In this document: positions 33,922-42,704 of the stretch, in pieces
How positions within the stretch are numbered: position 1 is the first letter of the stretch
How the letters are laid out: each line of letters opens with the position of its first letter
Source: an uncultured Sphingomonadales bacterium
GTDB lineage: Bacteria > Pseudomonadota > Alphaproteobacteria > Sphingomonadales > Sphingomonadaceae
Assembly: GCA_903832325.1 (NCBI GenBank)
Contig: CAILBC010000047.1
Location: 1 to 64,000 of the forward strand
DNA length: 64,000 nucleotides
Direction of reading: 5' to 3'
Notes under the pieces: model-generated
Seen by the model: only the letters and a program-made list of their open reading frames with translations
What the model was told of the DNA's origin: nothing
Database searches by the model: none
Position numbers and translations under genes: made by a program

Positions 33922-34745
33922 GCGCCTGATCTGGGAATGTCGCGCCGGTTTGCAAGGCTGGGCAACTGGCGCCGCACATCGCCCAGACGGGCAAGATCGA
34001 GCGTGGCAAAGCCCAGCCCCGCACCTTCACCCATATCGAGCAGGACATCGCCCCAGGGATCGATCACCAGCGAATGGCCATAAGTATCGCGGCCATCGGC
34101 GTGGTGGCCGCTTTGCGCCGGGGACACGACAAAGGCGCTGGCCTCTACCGCGCGGGCGCGCTGCATCAGGTGCCAGTGCGCGCGGCCGGTGGGCACGGTG
34201 AACGCGGCCGGAATGGTGATCACGTCGCAGCCGCGCCGGCCCAGTTCCTCGAACAGGGCAGGAAAGCGCACATCATAGCAAATCGCCAGGCCCAGCCGGC
34301 CCACCGGGCAATCGACCGTGACCACCTGATCGCCCGGCCGATAGGCGGCGGATTCGCGCCAGGATTCGCCCGTGGCCAGATCGACATCGAACATGTGGAT
34401 CTTGTCATAACGCGCCGCGATCGCGCCCGAAGGATCGATCACAAAGGCGCGATTGGCAAAGCGCCCGTCGCCATCGTGTTCGGCCTGCACCGGCAACGAT
34501 CCGATATGCAGCCAGATCCCGGCACGCGCCGCCGCATCGCGCAGCGTGGCCAGCGCCGGGCTTTGCGCCTCGGGCAGGATATGCGCGCGGCCGCGGGCGC
34601 GGTCACGATCGAGCAGGCCGGCCATTTCGGGGGTGAACAGCATCGCTGCGCCCTCGCCCGCCGCGCGCGACAGCGCCTCGGCCATCGTCGCGGCATTGGC
34701 GGCCGGGTCAATCCCGCTGGTCATCTGCAGCACGGCAATGCGCAC
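33918..34745 (-). CDS. Carbon-nitrogen hydrolase (Nit1/Nit2-like)
   Basis: Nitrilase-superfamily amidase of about 275 residues. The Glu-Lys-Cys triad is visible: Glu in LFTPEMAGL (about 39), Lys in RYDKIHMFDVDL (about 108) and Cys in LAICYDVRFP (about 148). The sequence matches Nit1-type enzymes, which remove deaminated glutathione and similar by-products; its position next to glutaredoxin fits that. The start is taken as GTG 34745, which gives VRIAVLQM, the normal first strand; there is no ATG at this place. It overlaps DUF1178 by ATGA and follows grxC after 35 bp. A broader omega-amidase role is possible. Confidence 0.9.
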   Translation of the reverse strand: MRIAVLQMTSGIDPAANAATMAEALSRAAGEGAAMLFTPEMAGLLDRDRARGRAHILPEAQSPALATLRDAAARAGIWLHIGSLPVQAEHDGDGRFANRAFVIDPSGAIAARYDKIHMFDVDLATGESWRESAAYRPGDQVVTVDCPVGRLGLAICYDVRFPALFEELGRRGCDVITIPAAFTVPTGRAHWHLMQRARAVEASAFVVSPAQSGHHADGRDTYGHSLVIDPWGDVLLDMGEGAGLGFATLDLARLGDVRRQLPSLANRRDIPRSGA

Positions 34746-34780
34746 CGCCGCGTTGTGATCGGTTGTCGCCACGGCGCGTG

Positions 34781-35059
34781 TCAGGCCGCCAGCAGCGGAT
34801 CGAGCCCGCCCTGCGCATCCAGCGCGAGCAGCTCGGTGCACCCGCCGATGTGGCGGCCATCGATGAAAATCTGCGGCACGGTGGATGATCCGGGCGCGCG
34901 CGCGATCATTTCCGCGCGCTTTGGCCCACCCATGGTGATGTCGTATTCCACCGGCGCCACGCCCTTGTCGGCGAGCAGGGCCATGGCGCGATAGCAATAG
35001 GGGCAGCCCCATTTGGTATAGATTTCGACGCGGGGTCCGGGACCTTCAGCTTCGCTCAT
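34781..35059 (-). CDS. grxC: Glutaredoxin 3
   Basis: Dithiol glutaredoxin of about 92 residues that reduces disulfides with glutathione. The active site WGCPYC is near residue 19, the TVP cis-proline loop (SSTVPQIF) near 60 and the glutathione-binding GGCTEL near 73. Two adjacent ATG codons (35062 and 35059) follow AAGAGG; either may be used. It is the first gene of the grxC-nitrilase-DUF1178 operon and is divergent from hsp20, whose presumed heat-shock promoter overlaps its start region. Confidence 0.94.
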   Translation of the reverse strand: MSEAEGPGPRVEIYTKWGCPYCYRAMALLADKGVAPVEYDITMGGPKRAEMIARAPGSSTVPQIFIDGRHIGGCTELLALDAQGGLDPLLAA

Positions 35060-35067
35060 CATCGCCT

Positions 35068-35095
35068 CTTGAAATTCATTCCGGCCACCACACAT
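35068..35095 (+). promoter_or_regulatory. Possible RpoH (sigma-32) heat-shock promoter
   Basis: CTTGAAA (35068-35074), 13 bp, then CCACACAT (35088-35095) resembles the sigma-32 consensus CTTGAAA/CCCCAT-T. It would start a leader of about 110 nt before the hsp20 ATG at 35212, a length suited to a ROSE element. Confidence 0.5.
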
Positions 35096-35186
35096 GACGC
35101 ATCGGGTCATGCGCCGCAAGCCGGGTATGACCTGATAGATCGGCCCGTTCGGACGCCATTCAAGGGTTCGCGGCGGGTCACGTGCA

Positions 35187-35206
35187 AATTGCTCAGCATG
35201 AGGATT
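35187..35206 (+). promoter_or_regulatory. ROSE-like RNA thermometer hairpin at hsp20
   Basis: The 20-nt segment AATTGCTCAGCATGAGGATT can fold with AAT/ATT and CTCA/TGAG pairs, a T-G pair and an unpaired G at 35191, around a GCA loop. It hides the Shine-Dalgarno AGGA (35201-35204). The TTGCT followed by a masked AGGA and a bulged G is the mark of ROSE elements in front of small heat-shock genes of alphaproteobacteria. Heat would open it and allow translation. Confidence 0.65.
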
Positions 35207-35211
35207 ATGCC

Positions 35212-35679
35212 ATGAACCGTTTTGACTTCACCCCCTATCGCCGCACCACCGTGGGTTTTGATCGCCTGTTCGACTTGCTCGAACGCCAGGCGCGCGCCCA
35301 GGGCGGGGACAACTATCCCCCGTTCAACATCGAACGGCGCGGCGAAGACCAGTATCGCATCACGCTGGCCGTGGCCGGCTTCAAACCCGAAGAGCTGGAC
35401 ATCACCGCGCAGCAGAACCTGCTGGTGGTCAAAGGCAACAAGGCGGAAATCGATCCCGCCAGCCGCCAGTTCCTGCATGTCGGCATTGCCAACCGCGGCT
35501 TTGAACGCCGGTTTGAGCTCGCCGATTTCGTGCGGGTGGACAATGCCGACCTGGCCGATGGCCTGCTGACCATCGATCTGGTGCGCGAAGTGCCCGAAGC
35601 GATGAAGCCGAAAAAAGTGCTGATCGGCGCGCAACAGCCGCTGTCGGTGATCGACGGCGGATCGAGCGCGGCGGCCTGA
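35212..35679 (+). CDS. hsp20: Small heat-shock protein, Hsp20 family
   Basis: Cytoplasmic ATP-independent holdase of 155 residues of the IbpA type. The N-terminus FDFTPYRRTTVGFDRLFDLL is typical, the alpha-crystallin domain spans about 35-130 (NIERRGEDQYRITLAVAGF, ELDITAQQNLLVVKG, GFERRFELADFVRV), and the C-terminal tail lacks a clear IxI motif. The ATG at 35212 follows AGGA with 7-10 nt spacing; an upstream start at 35182 is non-ATG-like and would destroy the leader. Regulation is probably double, by an RpoH-type promoter and by a ROSE-like thermometer in the leader. It stands alone, with its own terminator. Confidence 0.93.
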   Translation: MNRFDFTPYRRTTVGFDRLFDLLERQARAQGGDNYPPFNIERRGEDQYRITLAVAGFKPEELDITAQQNLLVVKGNKAEIDPASRQFLHVGIANRGFERRFELADFVRVDNADLADGLLTIDLVREVPEAMKPKKVLIGAQQPLSVIDGGSSAAA

Positions 35680-35708
35680 TTTCGGCTGACCGATATTGGT
35701 AACGCGTG

Positions 35709-35737
35709 GGGCGGGTCGGCAACGGCCCGCCCTTTTT
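35709..35737 (+). terminator. Rho-independent terminator of hsp20
   Basis: GGGCGGG (35709-35715) pairs with CCCGCCC (35726-35732) around a 10-nt loop, followed by five T. Confidence 0.85.
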
Positions 35738-35852
35738 GCCTGGTGAATTCCTGGTGGCGGGGCGTGGCGGCGGCAGAACCGGATTGCCTGCGGCGCACTT
35801 CGTTTCCGGCGTTCGCTGGAATGACGAACGACAAGGCAGATTGGCCCGTCGA

Positions 35853-37484
35853 TCAGACCAGCCGCGCCTGTTTTACCGCGGCGGCGATGAAATCGCGGAA
35901 CAGGGGGTGGGTGTCGAGCGGGCGGCTTTTCAGTTCGGGGTGGAACTGCACGCCGATGAACCACGGGTGGTCGGGGCGCTCGACGATTTCGGGCAGCAGG
36001 CCGTCGGGCGACATGCCCGAGAACACCAGGCCGCCGGCCTCAAGCCGTTCGCGATAGGCGGCGTTGACTTCATAGCGGTGGCGGTGGCGTTCGCTGATCG
36101 TTGTCGTGCCATAGATCGAGGCGACGCGGCTGTTGCCATCGAGCCGCGCATCATAGGCGCCCAGCCGCATCGTGCCGCCCAGATCGCCGCCTTCGGCGCG
36201 GGTCTGCAGGCCCTCGGCGGTCATCCATTCGGTGATGATGCCCACCACCGGTTCTTCGGCGGGGCCGAATTCGGTCGAGGCAGCGCCGGCAATCCCGGCG
36301 GTGTTGCGCGCGGCTTCGATGCAGGCCATCTGCATGCCCAGGCAAATGCCGAAAAACGGCACATGACGTTCGCGGGCAAAGCGGACCGAGGCGATCTTCC
36401 CCTCTGTGCCGCGTTCGCCAAAGCCGCCGGGCACCAGGATACCGTGCATCGGCTCCAGCCGGGCGGCGATTTCGGCATCATCCTGTTCGAACAGTTCGGC
36501 ATCGAGCCAGCGGATGTTGACTTTCACCCGGTTGGCAAGCCCGCCGTGCACCAGCGCCTCGTTCAGCGACTTGTAGGCATCGGGCAGGCCGACATATTTG
36601 CCCACCACGCCAATTGTCACTTCGCCTTCGGGATTGTGGAACCGGTCGACAATATCGATCCACCGCGCCAATTCCGGTTCCGGCGCGGTCAGCCCGAAAT
36701 GGCGCAGCACTTCATCGTCCAGCCCCTCCGCATGGTATTGCAGCGGCACCGAATAGATGCTGGTGGCGTCCATCGCCGGGATCACGGCCGATTTGCGCAC
36801 ATTGCAGAACTGCGCGATCTTGGCCCGTTCGCCTTCGGGCAGCGGGCGTTCGCAGCGGCACAGCAGGATATCGGGCTGAATGCCAAGCCCGGTCAATTCG
36901 CGCACCGAATGCTGCGTCGGCTTGGTCTTCAATTCGCCCGCCGCAGCGATATAGGGCACCAGCGTAACGTGGACAAAGCAGCTCGCTTCGCGGTCGAGTT
37001 CGTTATGCAGCTGGCGCAGCGCCTCGATGAAGGGCAGGCCTTCGATATCGCCCACCGTGCCGCCGATTTCGCACAGCACGAAATCCAGATCACCGGTTTC
37101 GGCCTGGGCGAATTCCTTGATCGCGTCGGTCACGTGCGGGATCACCTGGACGGTGGCGCCCAGATAATCGCCGCGCCGTTCACGCGTGATAATGTCGCGA
37201 TAGATCCGGCCCGAGGTGATGTTGTCCGCCTGGCGCGCCGACACCCCGGTGAAGCGTTCGTAATGGCCAAGGTCCAGATCGGTTTCGGCGCCATCGTCGG
37301 TCACGAAGACTTCGCCGTGCTGATAGGGGCTCATCGTGCCGGGATCGACATTGAGATAAGGGTCGAATTTGCGGATCCGCACGCGGAAACCCCGCGCCTG
37401 CAGCAATGCCGCAAGGCTTGCCGCCATAAGACCTTTGCCGAGCGAGGAAACCACGCCGCCGGTGATGAAAATGTACCGCGCCAT
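35853..37484 (-). CDS. pyrG: CTP synthase
   Basis: Makes CTP from UTP, ATP and glutamine; 543 residues, the standard length. The N-terminal synthetase domain starts MARYIFITGGVVSSLGKG, with the ATP loop, and DPYLNVDPGTM (about 42). The C-terminal class I glutamine amidotransferase domain has the nucleophile in FGICLGMQMA (about 380) and the His-Glu pair in GVQFHPE (about 515); GGFGERGTEGK (about 353) is also typical. Start ATG 37484 is certain. Stands alone on the minus strand downstream of secG, with about 214 bp between. An essential housekeeping gene with nothing unusual in it. Confidence 0.98.
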   Translation of the reverse strand: MARYIFITGGVVSSLGKGLMAASLAALLQARGFRVRIRKFDPYLNVDPGTMSPYQHGEVFVTDDGAETDLDLGHYERFTGVSARQADNITSGRIYRDIITRERRGDYLGATVQVIPHVTDAIKEFAQAETGDLDFVLCEIGGTVGDIEGLPFIEALRQLHNELDREASCFVHVTLVPYIAAAGELKTKPTQHSVRELTGLGIQPDILLCRCERPLPEGERAKIAQFCNVRKSAVIPAMDATSIYSVPLQYHAEGLDDEVLRHFGLTAPEPELARWIDIVDRFHNPEGEVTIGVVGKYVGLPDAYKSLNEALVHGGLANRVKVNIRWLDAELFEQDDAEIAARLEPMHGILVPGGFGERGTEGKIASVRFARERHVPFFGICLGMQMACIEAARNTAGIAGAASTEFGPAEEPVVGIITEWMTAEGLQTRAEGGDLGGTMRLGAYDARLDGNSRVASIYGTTTISERHRHRYEVNAAYRERLEAGGLVFSGMSPDGLLPEIVERPDHPWFIGVQFHPELKSRPLDTHPLFRDFIAAAVKQARLV

Positions 37485-37698
37485 GGGATCGGGACCTTAA
37501 CGTCAGAGGTTGTGGCCACGCAAGCGGTCGCCGGGGTTTTTGCCCGGCAATCCACAGCCAGTGTGAAACACGAAAAAAGCGCCAGCCTCGCCGTGGCCCA
37601 AAGGCACGGCGCGAACGGACCCGGTTCGCATGACAGAGGGGAAAACCGGCAGCAAAGCCCGCAGCGTACCCCGCCGCAGCGCCTATGCCGGGGCGATG

Positions 37699-38091
37699 TT
37701 ACTGCTTCGCGGCGCCCGAAAGCGGATCGGCCGGTGCCTGACTAGAGGGTGCCGAGTTTGCAGGTGCAGGATTGGCAGGCGCCGGAGCCGGTGCCCCAGC
37801 CCCGCCAGCCAGCGGATCGGGCGCTGTGCGGGTGAGCGAGGTATCGATCTTGTGAGTCGTTGTCGTGCCCACCGCCAGCGCGGCCAGTGCAACCGACAGC
37901 AGCACAAACATCGTGGCCAGCACAGTGGTCGCGCGGGTCATGAAATCGGCAGCGCCGCGCGCCGACATCAGCCCGGCCGAACTGTTGCCCACACCCAGCC
38001 CGCCGCCTTCGGATTTCTGCATGAGGATCACGGCAACCAGCAGCGCCGCAACGATCGCCTGCACCACGGTAAGAAAAATGAACAAGGACAT
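37699..38091 (-). CDS. secG: Preprotein translocase subunit SecG
   Basis: Inner-membrane SecYEG component of 130 residues. Two membrane helices are seen, LFIFLTVVQAIVAALLVAVIL (1st) and a second at about 52-75, joined by the family loop QKSEGGGLGVGNS (about 25-37) with the conserved glycine-rich segment. A long Ala/Pro-rich tail (about 85-130) is common in alphaproteobacteria. ATG 38091 is chosen since the helix begins right there; a longer reading would prepend basic non-family residues. The order tpiA-secG-pyrG on one strand is the usual one in this group. Confidence 0.95.
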   Translation of the reverse strand: MSLFIFLTVVQAIVAALLVAVILMQKSEGGGLGVGNSSAGLMSARGAADFMTRATTVLATMFVLLSVALAALAVGTTTTHKIDTSLTRTAPDPLAGGAGAPAPAPANPAPANSAPSSQAPADPLSGAAKQ

Positions 38092-38177
38092 TGCTACCCG
38101 CCTGAAACTGCTGCTGCGCCACTTAGGCGCAGGTGCGGCCCAGTGCAAGCCCCGCCCCCAACAGGACAATGGCCCGA

Positions 38178-38948
38178 TCAGCCTTCCCCGCTGCTCGCCG
38201 CCGCGACGATCGGCAAAAAGGCATCGGCGGTCAGGCTGGCCCCGCCGACCAGCGCCCCGCGCACGCCAGGGGCCGCCAGCAGCGCCGCGGCATTGTCACC
38301 ATTGACCGATCCGCCATAAAGAATGCGCATCTTTGCCGCCGCATCGCCAAACCGCGCGGCCAGCCGCGCGCCGATGGCCGCGTGCATCGCCACGACATCG
38401 TCCACCGCGGCAACGCGCCCGGTGCCAATCGCCCAGACCGGTTCATACGCGACCGACAGCCGCCCGAGCAGCGCCGCATCATGCGCCGCCGCATCATCGG
38501 GCAGCGATCCGTCAATCTGCGCAGCCACCACCGCCTCTGCCTGGCCGGTGTCGCGTTCGGCCAGTGTTTCGCCCACGCAGACGATCACCCCCAGCCCGGA
38601 TACGAGCGCGGCCTGGGCCTTGGCCTGCACCAGGGCATCGGTTTCACCATGATCGCGGCGGCGCTCGCTGTGCCCCACGATGACGAAATCGGCGCCGATA
38701 TCGGCCAGCATTGCCGCCGACACATCGCCGGTGTGCGCGCCTTTGGCCGCGGTGTGGCAATCCTGCCCGCCCACGCCGATGGTCGTCACTTCTTCACGCA
38801 ACAGGCCGAGCAGTGGAAACGGCGGGGCCAGCGCCACTGAAACATCCTTGTACCGTTGCGCGCCCCGGTCGATCGCGCGCGCTTCGGCCAGGGCCGCGCG
38901 GCTGCCGTTCATTTTCCAGTTGCCGACGATATAAGGGCGATGCGCCAT
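38178..38948 (-). CDS. tpiA: Triosephosphate isomerase
   Basis: Glycolytic/gluconeogenic enzyme that interconverts dihydroxyacetone phosphate and glyceraldehyde 3-phosphate; 256 residues, TIM barrel. Catalytic Lys in VGNWKMNG (about 12), His in VGHSERR (about 98), Glu in AYEPVWAIGTG (about 169) and the phosphate loop LYGGSVNGDN (about 212) are all intact. ATG 38948 gives the normal N-terminus. It leads the tpiA-secG pair and is divergent from ppiD; the 273-bp gap between them should hold both promoters. Confidence 0.98.
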   Translation of the reverse strand: MAHRPYIVGNWKMNGSRAALAEARAIDRGAQRYKDVSVALAPPFPLLGLLREEVTTIGVGGQDCHTAAKGAHTGDVSAAMLADIGADFVIVGHSERRRDHGETDALVQAKAQAALVSGLGVIVCVGETLAERDTGQAEAVVAAQIDGSLPDDAAAHDAALLGRLSVAYEPVWAIGTGRVAAVDDVVAMHAAIGARLAARFGDAAAKMRILYGGSVNGDNAAALLAAPGVRGALVGGASLTADAFLPIVAAASSGEG

Positions 38949-39221
38949 GGGGTTGATCCTGTTTGCTGCATTCGTATCCGCATATCCGCCAAATGGCGCC
39001 GGCGGATTCGGCACCTGCCCCTAGCCGCTACCAAATGCGGGGCGATAGCTAAACGCCGAAGCTTATGGTTTTTACACAGATTTCCCGACACCTGCCGCCG
39101 CACCGGCAGGCGGATTGCCGGGCTGCCCCGGCAATTGCGTTGCGCCCAATTCGTACCTTGCCAATTCTTGCCCAAACTTTAAGGCAGGCCGCGTTCCCAT
39201 TCTGCTTTTTGATCGGCCCCC

Positions 39222-41156
39222 ATGCTCGACTTTTTCCGTGCCATGACCAGATCGCGCATCGGCGCGGCCATCGGTCTCGTGTTTCTGATGCTGATCGTGC
39301 TGGCCTTTGCCGGCGCCGATGTTGGCGGCATGCGCACCGGCAATCTGCTGGGCGGCGAAAACGTGGCCAGCGTGGGCGGATCGCGCATCACCACCGGCGA
39401 AGTAGACAAGACCATCCGCACCGCGTTTGAAAGCGAACACCAGCGCACGCCAACGCTGACGATGAAGGATTTTCTGGCGCAGGGCGTGTTCGAGGAAGTC
39501 CTGACCGGGCTGATCGATCGCGCCGCAACCTGGGAATGGGGCACAAAATACGGCTTTGGCGTGAGCGACCGGCTGGTCGACAGCGAAATTGCCAAGCTGC
39601 CCGCGTTTCAGGGGCCCGATGGCAAATTCAGCCAGGCAGCCTATAACCAGCTGCTCGCGCAGCGCGGGCTGACCGACAAACTGGTGCGCGATGATCTCGC
39701 CAAAGGGTTGATGAGCCACCAGATCTTTGCCGGCGCCGGCGAAGGCGCGGCCATGCCCATGGCCGTAACCCAGGCCTATGCCGCGCTGCTGAAGGAAAAG
39801 CGCAGCGGCAATCTGCTGTTTGTGCCGTCATCGGTGTTCGTGCCCAAGACCGCGCCGACCGACGCCCAGATCGCCCAGTTCTACAAGACCAACATCGTGC
39901 GCTACAACCGGCCCGAACGCCGCACGATCCGCTTTGCGATTGTTGACGATGCCGCGCTGAAATCGGTGCCTGCCCCCACCGAGGCCGAAATCGCGCGCCG
40001 CTATCAGGCCAATGCCGCCACTTATGCCCCCGGCGAAACGCGATCGATCACGCAAGTGATCCTGCCGACCGAAGCCGCCGCGCGCGCCTTTGCCGGCGAA
40101 GTGAAAGGCGGCAAGACGATCGAGGCGGCCGCCACCGCCAAAGGCCTGATCCCGGCGAAAATTGCCGACAAGACGCATGACGCGCTGGCCACCGACAGTT
40201 CGAAGGCCGTGGCCGATGCGGTGTTTGCCGGCGCGCAGGGCAAAGTGATCGAGCCCGCCAAGGGCGCGCTCGGCTGGGTGATCGCGCGGGTTGATGCGAT
40301 CAGCAAAAAGCCCGGCAAGACGCTGGACCAGGCGCGCGGCGAAATCACCACCGCGCTGGCCGCCGAAAAGCACAAGGCGGCGATGATCGACTTGTCCACC
40401 CATATCGGTGAACTGGTCGAAGGCGGCACGGGGCTGGCCGATGTGGCCAAGGCCTATGGCCTGACGGTGATTACCACCGACCCGATCCAGGCCGACGGCA
40501 CCGTGCCCGGCAAACCCGATATCAAGCCTTCGCCCGATCTTCAGCCGCTGTTGCAGGCTGCCTTTGCCATGGACCGCGAAGGCCAGCCGCAGATTGCCGG
40601 CCTGCCCGGCGGGGCGCGCGCGGCGGTGTTTGATGTGGGATCGATCATTCCTGCAGCGCCTGCGCCGCTGGCCGAAATCAAGGCCGCGGTGGCGCAGGAC
40701 TGGACTCGTCAGCAAGGGTCTGACGCGGCCGGGGCCGCCGCCGACAAAGTGCTGGCCGCACTGGGCAGGAAAACCGCGCTCGATGCCGCGGGCAAGGCGC
40801 TGGGCGTGGCCTTGCCCCCGATCAGCCCGATGGCGGCCACGCGCGAACAGCTTGGCGCGATGCAGGGCCGCGTGCCCGCACCGCTGGCGCTGCTGTTTTC
40901 GATGTCCAAAGGCACGGCGAAAAAGATCGCCGCGCCCAACCAGGCCGGTTGGCTGGTGGTGACGCTCGATGCCATCGTGCCGGGCACGATTGCCGCCGAC
41001 GATCCGCTGGTGCAGCAGGCCGCGGGCGAACTGGGCAAGGCGGTGGGCCGCGAATATGAAGAACAGCTGCGCACCGCGATCACCCGCGAAATCGGGTCAA
41101 AGCGCAACGAAACGGCGATCCGCACCGTGCGGGGCAACCTGACCGGCGCGCAATGA
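39222..41156 (+). CDS. ppiD: PpiD-like peptidylprolyl isomerase / periplasmic chaperone
   Basis: Membrane-anchored folding factor of 644 residues. One N-terminal membrane helix (about 12-32) is followed by a SurA/PpiD-like N-domain with a chaperone cradle (about 40-230) and a parvulin-like domain (about 255-360; YAPGETRSITQVIL, LGWVIARVD). Many Ala/Lys-rich helices complete the C-terminus. The active-site residues of parvulin are poorly conserved, so it may be mainly a chaperone. Its stop overlaps the trpE start (ATGA), so tryptophan genes are translationally coupled to a protein-folding factor; this gene order is common in sphingomonads. Confidence 0.92.
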   Translation: MLDFFRAMTRSRIGAAIGLVFLMLIVLAFAGADVGGMRTGNLLGGENVASVGGSRITTGEVDKTIRTAFESEHQRTPTLTMKDFLAQGVFEEVLTGLIDRAATWEWGTKYGFGVSDRLVDSEIAKLPAFQGPDGKFSQAAYNQLLAQRGLTDKLVRDDLAKGLMSHQIFAGAGEGAAMPMAVTQAYAALLKEKRSGNLLFVPSSVFVPKTAPTDAQIAQFYKTNIVRYNRPERRTIRFAIVDDAALKSVPAPTEAEIARRYQANAATYAPGETRSITQVILPTEAAARAFAGEVKGGKTIEAAATAKGLIPAKIADKTHDALATDSSKAVADAVFAGAQGKVIEPAKGALGWVIARVDAISKKPGKTLDQARGEITTALAAEKHKAAMIDLSTHIGELVEGGTGLADVAKAYGLTVITTDPIQADGTVPGKPDIKPSPDLQPLLQAAFAMDREGQPQIAGLPGGARAAVFDVGSIIPAAPAPLAEIKAAVAQDWTRQQGSDAAGAAADKVLAALGRKTALDAAGKALGVALPPISPMAATREQLGAMQGRVPAPLALLFSMSKGTAKKIAAPNQAGWLVVTLDAIVPGTIAADDPLVQQAAGELGKAVGREYEEQLRTAITREIGSKRNETAIRTVRGNLTGAQ

Positions 41157-42697
41157 CCACGTTGGGCGCGCCAGACTCGCCTGCGGGTGACGCCCCCGAA
41201 AATGCCGCCGCGGCGCTTGCCGCGCTGGGCGAAGGGCGGCCTGCGCTCGTCTGGCGGCGGCTGATTGCCGATACCGAAACCCCGGTGGGCGCCGCGTTGA
41301 AACTGATGCGTGAAGGCCGGGGCGATTTCCTGCTCGAATCGGTGCAGGGCGGCGAAGTGCGCGGGCGCTACAGCCTGCTCGGCCTTGCCCCCGATCTGGT
41401 GTTTCGCGCGCGCGGCACCAGCGCCGAAATCAACCGCGCCTGGGCCACCGATCGCGATGCGTTTGCGCCGATGGCGGGCGACAGCCTGGCCGAATTGCGC
41501 GCGCTGGTCGATTCCTGCCGCATCGATGTGCCCGCCGGGCTGCCGCCGGTGCTGGCCTGTCTGGTCGGCTATTTCGGCTATGAAACGATCGGCCTGGTGG
41601 AAAAGCTGCCGCGCGCGCCCGACAGCGCGCTTGATCTGCCCGACATGCTGTTTGTGCGCCCCACCGTGCTGCTGGTGTTTGACCGGCTGAGCGATGAACT
41701 GGTCGCGGTGGCGCCGATCTGGGCCTCTGCCACGGCGCCGGACCGCGCAATCGCGGCGGCAAGTGACCGGATCGATGCGGCGTTGAACGGCTTGAACGGG
41801 CCTCTGCCGGCCGAGCCCCGCCTGACCGGGGCGGCCGATCCGGTGCGCACACCGGTCATGGCCCCCGGACGCTATGCCGCGATGGTCGACCGGGCCAAGG
41901 ACTATATCTATGCCGGGGACATCTTTCAGGTGGTGCTGGCGCAGCGCTTTACCGCGCCGTTCCCCCTGCCCGCATCGACGCTGTACCGGTCATTGCGGCG
42001 GATAAACCCTTCGCCGTTCCTCTATTTCCTCGATCTGCCGGGCTTTGCGCTGATCGGATCGAGCCCCGAAATCCTGGTGCGCATCCGCGATGGCGAAGTG
42101 ACCATCCGCCCGATCGCCGGCACGCGCCCGCGCGGGCACGATGCCGAAGAAGACCGCGCCAACGAAGCCAGCCTGCTGGCCGATCCCAAGGAACGCGCCG
42201 AACACCTGATGCTGCTCGATCTGGGTCGCAACGATGTCGGCCGGGTGGCGCAGGCCGGCACCGTGCGCGTAACCGAAAGCTATACCGTCGAACGCTACAG
42301 CCATGTCATGCACATCGTATCGAACGTGGTCGGGCGGCTGGATACGGCGCGCGCCAGTTCGGTCGATGCGCTGTTTGCCGGGTTTCCCGCCGGCACGGTC
42401 AGCGGCGCGCCCAAAGTGCGCGCGTGCCAGATCATTGCCGAGCTGGAGCCCGAAACGCGCGGCGCCTATGCTGGTGGCGTCGGCTATTTCGCCCCCGATG
42501 GCTCGGTCGATTCGTGCATCGTGCTGCGCACCGCCGTGCTGAAGGACGGGGTGATGCACGTGCAGGCCGGCGCCGGCATCGTCGCCGACAGCAACCCGGA
42601 ATACGAACAGCGCGAATGCGAGGCCAAGGCCGGCGCGCTGTTTGCGGCCGCGCGCGAGGCAATCCGGGTGGCGGGCGAAGCAAAGTTCGGGCAGTAG
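41153..42697 (+). CDS. trpE: Anthranilate synthase component I
   Basis: Chorismate-using subunit of 514 residues; with TrpG it makes anthranilate. The feedback site for tryptophan is intact (FLLESVQGG then GRYSLLGL, about 59-75). Catalytic segments are LIGSSPEILV (about 302), IRPIAGTRPRG (about 320), LDLGRNDVGR (about 356) and GTVSGAPKVRA (about 414). Overlaps ppiD by ATGA and is followed after 7 bp by trpG. No leader peptide or attenuator is seen ahead of it, because the gene follows directly on ppiD, so control may rest on feedback inhibition and an upstream promoter. Confidence 0.97.
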   Translation: MTTLGAPDSPAGDAPENAAAALAALGEGRPALVWRRLIADTETPVGAALKLMREGRGDFLLESVQGGEVRGRYSLLGLAPDLVFRARGTSAEINRAWATDRDAFAPMAGDSLAELRALVDSCRIDVPAGLPPVLACLVGYFGYETIGLVEKLPRAPDSALDLPDMLFVRPTVLLVFDRLSDELVAVAPIWASATAPDRAIAAASDRIDAALNGLNGPLPAEPRLTGAADPVRTPVMAPGRYAAMVDRAKDYIYAGDIFQVVLAQRFTAPFPLPASTLYRSLRRINPSPFLYFLDLPGFALIGSSPEILVRIRDGEVTIRPIAGTRPRGHDAEEDRANEASLLADPKERAEHLMLLDLGRNDVGRVAQAGTVRVTESYTVERYSHVMHIVSNVVGRLDTARASSVDALFAGFPAGTVSGAPKVRACQIIAELEPETRGAYAGGVGYFAPDGSVDSCIVLRTAVLKDGVMHVQAGAGIVADSNPEYEQRECEAKAGALFAAAREAIRVAGEAKFGQ

Positions 42698-42704
42698 GGC
42701 TGGC

